This document shows, piece after piece, positions 40,605-51,920 of a DNA stretch of 64,000 nucleotides. The notes below the pieces were generated by a model. That model was not told where the DNA came from, searched no databases, and worked only from the letters and a program-made list of their open reading frames with translations. This DNA is from Erodium maritimum (taxonomy: Eukaryota > Streptophyta > Magnoliopsida > Geraniales > Geraniaceae), in assembly GCA_963921825.1 (NCBI GenBank), contig OY997592.1, positions 57,432,336 to 57,496,335 on the forward strand, given 5' to 3'. Each line of letters opens with the position of its first letter. The stretch's first letter is position 1. A program made the translations under genes and the position numbers.

Positions 40605-43600
40605 ATGGCAAATTCAGCGAACATTAATAGTTTGTCATTAAAACCCATTCTTGACAGGGTCAAGCTAAATGGGACAAACTATTTGGACTGGTACAGAATT
40701 TTGAGGATAGTCCTCAAGTTTGAACTCAAAGAATATGTCCTTGACAAGGCTGTCTCTAAGACCATATCAGAGTTACATGAAGTGTCATTAACTGCTGAGA
40801 AGAATATCAGGGATCTGGGATCCAAGGATATTCTGATGGTCAACAAGGGAATTGGAAATGGCAAGGGCGGGGCCCATGCGCACTTGGCGGGAAAGATGAG
40901 ACACCTGAGAATGGCTGCTTCTACTGCCAACAGCCTGGTCATTGGAACCGGGATTACATGAAGTTCATGGCTGATCTGAAGAAGGGCAGTGGGACTGCGC
41001 CTTCATCAAATAGCCTGGATGATCTGAAGAAGGGTAGTAGGACTGCGCCTTCATCAGGAAGCCTGGATGATCTAAGGAAGGGCGATGAGACTGTGCCTTC
41101 ATCCGGTATTGACTCTATAGAGCTACATCTCTCTACTTCCAAAGATTCATGGGTATTAGATACCAGGACTGAATCTCACACATGCACTAACATATAGTGG
41201 CTGAAAGTATGAGAGGTTTGGAAAGCACGAAGTGGACCTCAGAGTTGTGGCAACTGCTGTAGGATCCATGAGTCTTGCTTTGCCAAGTGGCCTTGTCTTA
41301 GTATTGTATAATGTATATTGCATACCTACTTTTAGTAGTAATATTATATTTGTATCCGTGTTTGACAAGGAAGGATATAATGTTAATATTGGAAATGGAG
41401 TTTTCAATGTTCTATGCAATGATATGTTTTATACCAGTACTAACTTGGTTGGAGGATTGTACATATTAGATATGGGTAACAATGTCTCAAGTTCTATATA
41501 TTATGTTAATACCAAGAGGTCTAAATCCAACGATTTAAACCTAACTCTATTATGGCACTGTCATTTGGGCCGCATAAACAAGAAGTGTCTATCAGCACTT
41601 CAGAAGTGCGGGCTTTCAGGTCCATTCGAATTCCATTCGATCAATAGGTGCAAGGTTTGTTTGATGGGCAAAATGACTAAAGCGCCCTTTATCGATTGCG
41701 GTGAAAGGGCGGGTGAATTATTGGGGCTGATACACTCGAATGTGTGTAGACCAATAAGTTCACTTGCCAGGAGGGGTTTTAGCTACTTTATCACATTTAC
41801 TGATGATTACAGTAAATATGGTTATGTCTATTCGGTGAGACATAAGTCTGAAGCTTTTGATAAATTCAAAGAGTTTAATACTAAAGTAGAAAACCAGGTC
41901 GACAAAGGTATTAAGGCATTTCGATTGGATCGAGGTGGAAAATACTTGACCACAGAGTTATTAGATCATCTAAAAGAGAATGGGATCCTTTTGGAATGGA
42001 CTCCTCCTGGGACACTGTAGTTGAAAGGTGTAGCCAAACGGAGAAATCGGACATTGTTAGAAATGGTCTGTTCCATGATTAGTTGGACTGATCTCCCAAT
42101 CTCTTTATGGGGTTAAGTTCTAGAGACGACTGCTTTCATAGTGAATCGGGCTTCGACGAAGGGTGTGGAAGGGACACCATTTTAAAAATGGTACGGGATG
42201 ATGCCCGCTTTTTCTTTCCTAAAGATTTGTGGTTGCGAGGCTTATGTGAAACATTTGGTTTCGACTAAGCTCGAACCAAGATCTGAGATATGCACCTTCG
42301 TGTGGTATCCCAAAGCAACAAGGAGATACTACTTCTACAATCCCAGTGAGAACATGGTGTTCGTCGCTTGGGGTGTGGTCTTTATGGAAAAGGAGTTTTG
42401 TTTCCAAAGACGTCATTAGGAGGACTGTGCATCTCGAAGAAATTCAGGATGGTATAGATCTGTCTAAACCAATTGACAACCCAGTAGAAAGGAGCCAGAG
42501 ATTGTCGTAGAGTAAGAACCAATTCCTGTTACAATCCCGGAAGGTCCAAGGCGATTTTAAAGGATCAGTCGTCCACCTCCAAGATATGGTATCCGGAGGA
42601 GACAATGAAGTCATGGTGGATCACGATGATCCAGCCACCTTTCAGGAAGTCGTGGATGGGCCCGACTCCGAGTTATGGTTGGGAACCATGAGGGAGGAAA
42701 TGCAATCCATGTCGGACAACCAAGTCTGGGAACTGGTTGATCCCATCAATGGTGTGAGGACCATCGGATGCAAATGGATCTTCAAGGTGAAGATAGACAT
42801 GGACGGCAACCCTCTGACCTACAAAGCTCGACTGGTGGCGAAAGGTTATAGGCATATCAAATGGATTGATTATGAGGAAACCTTCTCCCTAAGGGCTATG
42901 GTCAAAATCAATCCAAATTCTTCTTGACATAACTACGTATCATAATTACGAGATATGGCAAGTGGATGTCAAAACCTCTTTCCTAAATGGAAATTTGACT
43001 GAGTACGTTTGTATGTCTCGGCCCAAAGGTTTTGATGATCCGAAGAATAAGGGAAAGATTTATAAGTTGTTGAAATCCATTTATGGATTGAAACGAACTT
43101 CTCGGAGTTGGATCCTTCGTTTTGATGAAGCTGTAATTGGATTTGGCTTAATCAAGAACGAGGATGAATCTTGCGTTTATAGAAGGCTAGTGGGAGCAAG
43201 ATTACCTTTCTGGTTCTCATTGAAAACGACATCCCAACCTTGCACGAGACTAAAGCTTGGTTGAGGAAGTGTTTCTCAATAAAGGAGTTAGGCGATGCTT
43301 CTTATATCTTAGGGATTAAGATATGTAGAGATCGCACCAAGAGGGTCTTGGTTTTAAGTTATTGAACCTATGTGAACAAGGCATTGAGTAGGTTCTCAAT
43401 GCTAGATTCAAAGAAAGGACTCTTACCCACTAGTAATGACATTCATCTCAGCAAGACTCAGTGTCTTAAGACACTTGATGAGCTAAAAAGAATGATGCGA
43501 ATCCCATGCGCCTGAGGGTAGGATCGATCATATATGCCATGACATGTACGAGACCGAACGTCTCGTAAGCCTTATGTTGTACCAGTAGACATCAGTCTAA

Positions 43601-44115
43601 CCCAGGGGAAAGATAATGCTGAACTAGTCGTCGAAGGATGAGTAGACGCTAGTTTTCCAAGACAAATCCAGATGACTTTAGAAGTCAGTTAGGATATGTG
43701 TTTACGCTGAATGACGGAGCTTTAGCTGGGAAAGCGTAAAGAAAGATATCGTCGCTGAATCTACGATAGAGGCCAAGTACATGGATGTTGTAGAAGCAGC
43801 TAAGGAGGCTATGTGGATTTGGAAATTCACGGCAGGGTTGGGTGTAATTAAAAACCCATCCAGCCCGGTGAATCCATTTTGCGACAACACAAGGGCCATT
43901 GCGCAAGCTAAAAGCCCAGATTGCATAACAAATCCAAACATGTACTGTGGCGTATCCACCTCATCAGAGAAATATTGAACCGAGGTGAAGTGAAGATAAC
44001 CTATATTGCAATGGATGATAACATAGCCAACCCTTTGACTAAGGCACTGTCGTTGCCTAAACATGTTAGACATGTAAAGTTGATGGGGACATATTGGAGT
44101 TTAGATTGGAACTAG
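40605..44115 (+). pseudogene. Copia-1 gag-pol, multiply damaged
   Basis: Gag starts MANSANINSLSLKPIL at 40605 with LNGTNYLDWYRILRI; most of its middle is deleted. The zinc knuckle CFYCQQPGHWNRDY (about 40918) has lost its last cysteine. The protease motif is WVLDTRTES (41150). Integrase (41232-42020) has LWHCHLGRINKK, CLMGKMTKAPF, FITFTDDYSKYGYVY and LDRGGKY, but the first catalytic block reads IHSN. Frames then shift to IN C-end (42198), RT start MDGNPLTYKARLVAKGY (42800), MDVKTSFLNGNLTEYV (42962), YGLKRTSRSW, and an active-site region VLIENDIP in place of LYVDDIL (43210-43240). RNase H (43660-44115) carries a deletion. It cannot encode functional enzymes. Confidence 0.9.
40967..41113 (+). 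repeat. 48 bp in-frame triplication between zinc knuckle and protease (copia-1)
   Basis: Three 16-residue units: ADLKKGSGTAPSSNSL, DDLKKGSRTAPSSGSL and DDLRKGDETVPSSGID, in the frame that links the knuckle to the protease. Confidence 0.9.
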
Positions 44116-44129
44116 GGCAAGTGGGAGAT
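44113..44129 (+). promoter_or_regulatory. Copia-1 polypurine tract
   Basis: agggcaagtgggagat immediately before the TGTTAGTC start of the 3' LTR, the expected plus-strand primer site. The inverted copy has the same tract at 48604-48620. Confidence 0.88.
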
Positions 44130-45805
44130 TGTTAGTCTTAGTGCCCGTAGTTTAATCCTAAATGTCCAAACGTATATATCATCATTAGCAATAAAATTAA
44201 AGCGGCTTTATATTACTTATGTGTTGGAGTAATATATCGATGTGTGCTCTGATCTATGCCCACAATGCGAATAGAACCATAGATCGAGATAGATCACACT
44301 CGATAGGGTCCTTAGTCAACAAAGCTTCACTAGAAGCAACTAGTATGAAAGATGGCTCTTTATGGCTTACATTCTATTAGTCATTGGAATGGGATTCCGG
44401 AGTCTGATCATAGATATCATGTGGGACATGATATTGGACGGCCCGCCCTGAATATGTGCCATAGATTAAGTCATGAACATATTCAGTGTCGTAGCTTGTC
44501 ATGTATCCTTAGACCAAGGAGTCTTTGTGATCGTTATGTAGTCAACAACTGAGTTTGACCTGAGCCTAACGTTGTCCGTAACAGGGCTTCCATAACGGCC
44601 ATGATTGGCTTGGGGACGGGCTACATGAGTGACATGAAAGACGGCTAAGGGATTTATCCCTCATACTGAGGTATGAGAAAGATATCGGTTCTCGGCCGCT
44701 TGATCGAGAGTGACTGAAAGAATAGCATGGCCATGCACATGATACTGTGTATCATATATTCAGTCATCTCACATATCAAGGAACATTGATTGAGAATAAT
44801 AAGGATGACGGCTCTATGCCTTATCTCAATCAGGATATCGGAGATAAAAGGATAATGACAGGGACAACGGAAAGGTTAGAATCGACATGGTCGATTCGTT
44901 ATGCAGTGTCAGGCAATACTAATGTCTCGTTAGTTGCCACTTAAATAGGATCAAGTAAAATGGGATTTTACGTTCATCTATTGACATGCATAAACCTAAG
45001 GGTCACAGCGGAGGATGAAACTCATTGACACATTTATGGAGAATGGCCAAAAGGGAGTTGTCTCAGAACATGACCGAAACTGGGTTTTGGGTCATGTGCC
45101 CGTAAGTGAATAGGACTTTACGGATCGAGACAAGGCTTGGAGTCTTGGGATTGATCACGTCGGATAATGTTGGACATTTCCGGTATGGAAGGCTTGGAGG
45201 CGATGAGCGAATCACGGGACCTTGTTGGAAATGGCCACGGGCCATGTTCCAAGAGGCCCATGCAATCAAGGCCCATGCAACTAATTAATCAAGTCTTGAT
45301 TAATTAGTACTAAGTAAGCAAGACAAGGATTAAGGTGTTGTTGATTCACCACCTAACCCAATCTTGTCTTGCCATACTTTGTCCTATTTACACCTTACTT
45401 GATACCATGCTTGTCCCATGCCTTTAGTTGGACAAGTATGAGTTTTGTTATGTTTAATTTTTTTTTTCAACATAACAAACACAAGACAAGGATAGGAAAC
45501 ACAACTTCTCTCCCCCTTCCCTTGCAATTTCGGGTTTGGAAAGCTCCCACCTCCATGTTTGTGTTCTTGAGTCCTCAAAGAGAAGAACTACGTGGCTTTG
45601 ATTCCCATGTGGATACGTAGGCATCTTGGAGACTCAAGCCAATCATTTGTTACCCGGTGTTCTTGTTTTGGTAAGAACTAGTGCTGAATTTTTCTCTTGT
45701 GAATCCATTCTTTGTTAGTTGTTTCATGGTTTTAATCGTCTCTTGGTTTTCCATGATTTTCCGCTGCGAGTTGGTTCATCTCCAACCCTACCTCGAGACC
45801 CAACA
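44130..45805 (+). repeat. Copia-1 3' LTR
   Basis: 1676 bp partner of 37357-39043, ending GAGACCCAACA and followed by the TSD copy agatc. Confidence 0.93.
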
Positions 45806-46917
45806 AGATCGCCTATAGGGCATAGAAAAGGGCAGGGCCCAACTCTATTTTTCCCGCCGAAAAACGTCGCGGGTTGTCACACGGGTTTGGACCTCCACGC
45901 GGGTCAGCTGCTGGAGGTGGGTTGCTCCGACTCCAGTCACTCTGCGGGTCATTCTGACCCGCCATCCCAAGTTTGGCAGATTTCATGGTCCGGCTCAATG
46001 AGACCCAAAAAGCCCGGTTTTTGAATATTTTCAACCCCTCTTCTACCAACTCCTTTGTTGGTAACTCAACTGTTAGTCAAGGTTCTGGTGATAATTTTGA
46101 TATATGGATTATTGATTATGGAGCTACTAATCATATTTCCTGTGATGCTTCCCTTTTATCAAATATTTGGGACAAAATCATTTTTTGAATGTTGAAATGC
46201 TTAAGGGGGAAAGTGCCCTTGTTGCAGTCGTAGGACAAGTACCCCTTGATCCCATGTTGACTCTTAATCGTGTGCTAGTTGTGCCTCGTTTTTGTTTTAA
46301 CCTACTCTTCGTCAATTAGATTACTCGTGATCTCTATTGTGCATTAACCTTTTACCCGGACTATTGTGTGATACAAGACTTACTATCGAGGAAGCTGATT
46401 GGAGCGGGTAGGGTGCGAAATGGGCTATATAATTTTGAACTGATGGTGGCAGGAAATGCGTTGTTGACACATGGGAATAACAACACTCAATTATGGAATC
46501 GATCGACGTTTGGGACACATGTCAGTTTCTCGATTACCTTTCATTTCAAATTTATCTCTTGATTTTGGAAAACATGGATTAGGTGTATGTGATGCTTGTT
46601 GTAAGGCTAAACAGACACGTTTACCTTTTCCAGTGCAGACAAATAAAAGCAGTCGTATCTTTGATTTAATACATTGTAACATTTGGGGGTTCTTATGACA
46701 CACCCTCGCTATCGGGGTGCCATTATTTTCCCTCTATTGTTTATGACTATAGTAGAGCTACGTGGGTATTCCTGATGAAGTAAAAGTCAGAGGTAAAGAC
46801 ACACCTACTTCATTTCTTTAATTGGGTGACTAGCTAGTTTGACATTCGAGTCAAGTGTCTCCGTACCGATGGAGGCAAGGAATTTCAACACCATGAATTG
46901 GTGGATCACTAGCATAG
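45806..46917 (+). pseudogene. Host copia: protease, GAG-pre-integrase and integrase start
   Basis: Continues from 37356. MADFMVRLNETQKARFLNIF, the protease WIIDYGATNHIS (46108; family consensus has S for Y), GAG-pre-integrase with HMSVSRLPFISNLSLDFG and CDACCKAKQTRLPF (46490-46640), IHCNIWGF, then integrase YDYSRATWVFLM (46745) and RTDGGKEFQHHEL (46865-46900). Frameshifts occur near 46190, 46500 and 46700. Interrupted at 46917 by the inverted copia-1; resumes at 51921. Confidence 0.87.
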
Positions 46918-48603
46918 TGTTGGGTCTTTAGGTAGGGTTGGAGATGAACCAACTCGCAGCGGAAAATCAAGGAAAACCAAGAGACGATTAAAACCATGAA
47001 ACAACTAACAAAGAATGGATTCACAAGAGAAAAATTCAGCATTATTTCTTACAAAAACAAGAACACCGGTTAACGAATGATTGGCTTGAGTCTCCAAGAC
47101 GCCTACGTATCCACATGGGAATCAAAGACACGTAGTTCTTCTCTTGGAGGACTCAAGAACACAAAAATGGAGGTGGAAACTAGCCAAACCCGAAATGGTA
47201 GGAGGAGGGAGAGAAAAAAGTTGATTCCCATTTGTGCCTTTTGTTTGTTATGTTGAAAAAGATGACTTAAACATAACAAACCCCATACTTGTCCAACTAA
47301 AGGCATGGGACAAGCATGGTGACAAGTAAGGTGTAAATAGGACAAAGTATGGCAAGACAAGATTGGGTTAGGTGGTGAATCACCAACACCTTAATCCTTG
47401 TCTTGCTTACTTAGTATAAATTAATCAATACTTGATTAATTAGTTGCATGGGCATTGGTTGCATGGGCCTTTCATGGGCCTCTTGGAACATGGCCCGTGG
47501 CCATTTCCAACGAGGTCCCGTGATTCGTTCATCGCCTCCAAGACTTCCAATCGGAAATGTCCAACATTATCCGACGCGATCAATCCCAAGACTCCAAGCC
47601 TTGTCTCGATCCGTAAAGTCCTATTCACTTACGGGCACATGACCCAAAACCCAGTTTGGGTCATGTCCCGAGACAACTCCCTTTTGGGCATTCTCCATAA
47701 ATGTGTCAATGAGTTTCATCCTCCGGTGTGACCCTTAGGTTTATGCATGTCAATAGATCAATGTAAAATCCCATTTTACTTGATCCTATTTAAGTGGCAA
47801 CTAACGAGACTTTAGTATTTCCTGACACTGCATAACGAATCGACCCTGTCGATTCTAACCTTTCCGTCGTCCCTGTCATTATCCTTTTTATCTCCGATAT
47901 CCTGATTGAGATAAGGCATAGATCCGTCATCCTTATTATTCTCAATCACTGTTCCTTGATATGTGAGATGACTGAATATATGATACCTAATATCATGTGC
48001 ATGGCCATGCTATTCTTTCAGTCACTCTCGATCAAGCGACCGAGAACCGATATCTTTCTCATACCTCAGTATGAGGGATAAATCTTTTAGCCGTCTTTCG
48101 TGTCACTCATGTAGCCCGTCCCCAGCCAATCCTGGCCGTTATGGAAGCCTTGTTACGGACAACGTTAGGCTCAGGTCAAACTCAGTTGTTGACTACATAG
48201 CGATCACAAAGACTCCTTGGTCTAAGGATACATGACAAGCTACGACAATAAATATGTTCATGAATGGATCTATGGCACATATTCATGTCGGGTCGTCCAA
48301 TATCATGTCCCACATGATATCTATGATCAGACTCCGGAATCTCATTCCAATGACTAACAGAACGTAAGCCATAAAGAGTCATCTTTCATACTAGTCGCTT
48401 CTAGTGAAGCTTTGTTGACTAGGGACCCATCGAGTGTGATCTATCTCGATCTATGGTTCTATTCGCATGGTGGGCATAGATCAGAGCACACATCGATATA
48501 TTACTCCAACACATAAGTAATATAAAGTCGCTTTAATTTTATTGCTAACGATGATATATACATTTGGACATTTAGGATTGACCTACGGGCACTAAGACTA
48601 ACA
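46918..48603 (-). repeat. 3' LTR of the inverted copia-1
   Basis: 1686 bp, reverse complement of the copia-1 LTR with scattered differences. Confidence 0.92.
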
Positions 48604-48609
48604 ATCTCC

Positions 48610-50664
48610 CACTTGCCCTAGTTCCAATATAAACTCAATATGTCCCCATCGACTTAACATGTCTAACATGTTTAGGCAGTGACACTGCCTTAGTCAAAGG
48701 GTTGGCTATGTTATCATCTGTTGCAATATAGGTTATCTTCACTTCACCTCAGTTCAATATTTCTCTGATTAGGTGGATACGCGTAGTACATGTTTGGATT
48801 TGTTATGCGATCTGGGCTTTTAGCTTGCGCAATGGCCCTTGTGTTGTCGCAAAATGCATTCACCGGGCTGGATGGGTGTTTAATTACACCCAACCCTGCC
48901 GTGAATTTCCAAATCCACATAGCCTCCTTAGCTGCCTCTGCAGCATCCATGTACTTGGCCTCTGTCGTAGATTCGGAAATGGTATCTTGCTTTACGCTCT
49001 CCCAGCTAAAGCTCTGCCATTCAGCATAAACACATATCCTGACTGACTTCTAAAGTCATCTGGATTTGTCTTGGAAAACTAGCGTCTACTCATCCTTCGA
49101 CGACTAGTTCAGCATCATCTTTCCCCCGGGCTAGACTGATGTCTACTGGTACAACATAAGGCTTACGAGACGTCCGGTCTCATACATGTCATGGCATATA
49201 TGACCGATCCTGCCCCTAGGCGAATAGGATTCTCATCATCCTTTTCAGCTCATCAGGTGTCTTAGGACACTGAGTCTTGCTGAGATGAATGCCATGACTA
49301 GTGGGTAAGAGTCCTTTCTTTGAATCGAGCATTAAGAACCTACTCAATGCCTTGTTCACATAGGTTCCCTGACTTAAATCCAAGACCCTCTTGGTGCGAT
49401 CTCTACATATCTTAATCCTTAACATATAAGAAACATCGCCTAAGTCCTTTATTGAAAAACACTTCCTCAACCAAGCTTTAGACTCGTGCAAGGTTGGGAT
49501 ATCGTTTTCAATGAGAACCAGAAAGGTAATCTTGCTCCCATTAGCCTTCTTATAAACGCAAGATTCATCCTCGTTCTTGATTAAGCCAAATCCAACTACA
49601 GCTTCATCAAAACGAAGGATCCAACTCCGAGAAGTTCGTTTCAATCCATAAATGGATTTCAACAACTTATAAATCTTTCCCTTATTCTTCGGATCGTCAA
49701 AACCTTTGGGCCGAGACATAAAAACGTACTCAGTCAAATTTTCATTTAGGAAAGCGGTTTTGACATCCACTTTCCATATCTCGTAATTATGATACGCAGT
49801 TATGTCAAGAAGAATTTGGATCGATTTTGACCATAGCCACTAGGGAGAAGGTTTCCTCATAGTCAATCCATTGGATCTGCCTATAACCTTTCGCCACCAG
49901 TTGAGCTTTGTAGGTCAGAAGGTTGTCGTCCATGTCCATCTTCAGCTTGAAGATACATTTGCATCCGATGGTCCTCACACCATTGATGGGATCAATTGGT
50001 TCCCAGACTCGGTTGTCCGACATGGATTGCATTTCCCCCCTCATGGCTCTCAGTCATAACTCGGAGTCGGGCTCATCCAAGACTTCCTAAAAGGTGGCTG
50101 AATCATCGTGATCCACCATGACTTCATTGTTACCTCCGGATACCATATCTTGGAGGTGGAAGATTGATCCTTTCAAATCGCCTTGGACCTTCCGGAATTG
50201 TAACAGGAATTGGTTCTTACTCTACGACAATCGCTGCTCCTTTCTACTGGGTTGTCAATTGGTTTAGACAGATCTGTACCATCCTGAATTTCTTCGAGAC
50301 GCACAGTCCTCCCAATGACGTCTTTGGAAACAAAACTCCTTTTCCATAAAGACCCCACCCCAAGCGACGAACACCATGTTCTCACTGGGATTGTAGAAGT
50401 AGTATCCCCTTGTTGCTTTGGGATACCACACGAAGGTGCATATCTCAGATCTTGGTTCGAGCTTAGTCGAAACCAAATGTTTCACATAAGCCTCGCAACC
50501 ACAAATCTTTAGGAAGGACAAAGCGGGCATCATCCCATACCATTTTTAAAATGGTGTCCCTTCCACACCTTTCGTCGAAGCCCGATTCACTATGAAAGCA
50601 GTCGTCTCTAAAGCATAACCCCAGAAAGAGATTGGGAGATCAGTCCAACTAGTCATTGAAGGTG
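48610..50664 (-). pseudogene. Copia-1 pol remnant (integrase C-end, RT, RNase H)
   Basis: Minus strand: integrase C-end LKICGCEAYVKHLVSTKLEP (50264-50533), RT start TYKAQLVAKGYRQIQWIDYE (about 49850-49925), MDVKTAFLNENLTEYVFMSR (49711-49770), YGLKRTSRSW, the damaged active site VLIENDIP (about 49500), FSIKDLGDVSYML, and RNase H EAAKEAMWIWKF, FCDNTRAIAQAKSP and the terminal block at 48660-48740. It shares with the plus copy the damaged RT box and the loss of the segment after RHQS..PGE in RNase H, so those lesions predate both insertions. Confidence 0.88.
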
Positions 50665-51920
50665 ACAAGTAAGGTGTAAATAGGACAAAGTATGGCAAGA
50701 CAAGATTGGGTTAGGTGGTGAATCACCAACACCTTAATCCTTATCTTGCTTACTTAGTACTAATTAATTAAGACTTGATTAATTAGTTGCATGGGCCTCT
50801 TGGAGCATGGCCTGTGGTCATTTCCAACGAGGTCCCGTGATTCGCTCATCGCCTCCAAGACTACCATATCGGAAATGTCCAACATTATCCGACGTGATCG
50901 ATCCCAAGACTCCAAGCCTTGTCTCGATCCGTAAAGTCCTATTCACTTACAGGCACATGACCCAAAACCCAGTTTGGTTCATGTTCCGAGACAACTCCCT
51001 TTTGGCCATTCTCCATAAATGTGTCAATGAGTTTCATCCTCCGGTGCGACCCTTAGGTTTATGCATGTCAATAGATCAACGTAAAATCCCATTTTACTTG
51101 ATCCTATTTAAGTGATAACTAACGAGACTTTAGTATTGCCTGACACTGCATAACGAATCGACCATGTCGATTCTAACCTTTCCGTCGTCCCTGTCATTAT
51201 CCTTTTATCTCCGATATCCTGATTGAGATAAGGCATAGAGTCGTCATCCTTATTATTCTCAATCACTGTTCCTTGATATGTGAGATGACTGAATATATGA
51301 TACCAGTATCATGTGCATGGTCATGCTATTCTTTCAGTCACTCTCGATCAAGCGGCCGAGAACCGATATCTTTCTCATACCTCAGTATGAGGGATAAATC
51401 CCTTAGCTGTCTTTCATGTCACTCATGTGGCCCATCCCCAAGCCAATCCTGGCCGTTATGGAAGCCCTGTTACGGACAACGTTAGGCTCGGGTCAAACTC
51501 AGTTGTTGACTACATAACAATCACAAAGACTCCTTGGTCTAAGGATAAATGACAAGCTACGACAATGAATATGTTCATGACTTGATCTATGGTACATATT
51601 CATGTCGGGTCGTCCAATATCATGTCCCACATGATATCTATGATTAGACTCCGGAATCCCATTCCAATGACTAACAGAACGTAAGCCATAAAGAGTCATC
51701 TTTCATACTAGTCGCTTCTAGTGAAGCTTTGTTGACTAGGGAGCCATCGAGTGTGATCTATCTCGATTTATGGTTCTATTCGCATGGTGGGCATAGATCA
51801 GAGCACACATCAATGTATTACTCCAACACATAAGTAATATAAAGTCGCTTTAATTTTATTGCTAACGATGATATATACATTTGGACATTTAGGATTGAAC
51901 TACGGGCACTAAGACTAACT
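50665..51920 (-). repeat. Truncated 5' LTR of the inverted copia-1
   Basis: 1256 bp. It matches 47318-48603, lacking the first about 400 bp (the U5 side in element orientation). Left border is the deletion junction; right border is the LTR end and TSD. Confidence 0.9.

Larger units (their letters stand above)
37357..45805 (+). mobile_element. Full-length copia-1 retrotransposon, coding-defective
   Basis: 8449 bp: 5' LTR 37357-39043, primer site from 39045 (tggtatcagagcc), leader, gag from 40605, pol to 44115, polypurine tract 44113-44128, 3' LTR 44130-45805. TSD agatt (37352-37356) / agatc (45806-45810). LTRs start TGTTAGTC and end GACCCAACA. Structural signals for transcription, priming and integration are intact, but gag, integrase, RT and RNase H are all damaged. 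It sits inside the host copia gag. A second, inverted copy lies at 46918-51920 and an LTR fragment at 28072. Confidence 0.93.
46918..51920 (-). mobile_element. Inverted, internally deleted copia-1
   Basis: Minus-strand copy: 3' LTR 46918-48603 (tgttgggtc...gactaaca), polypurine tract 48604-48620, RNase H, RT and integrase C-end up to 50664, then directly a partial 5' LTR 50665-51920. TSD catag on both sides (46913-46917 and 51921-51925); the final LTR base has mutated to t. A deletion of roughly 3.4 kb removed the 5' LTR end, primer site, gag, protease and most of integrase, so the element is now immobile. Different TSDs show that it inserted independently of the 37357 copy. Confidence 0.92.

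Noticed and set aside
37357..51920. The two copia-1 copies as one inverted segmental duplication
   Set aside because: Each has its own 5 bp TSD (agatt/agatc and catag), and both interrupt the host copia at different codons, so they are separate insertions.
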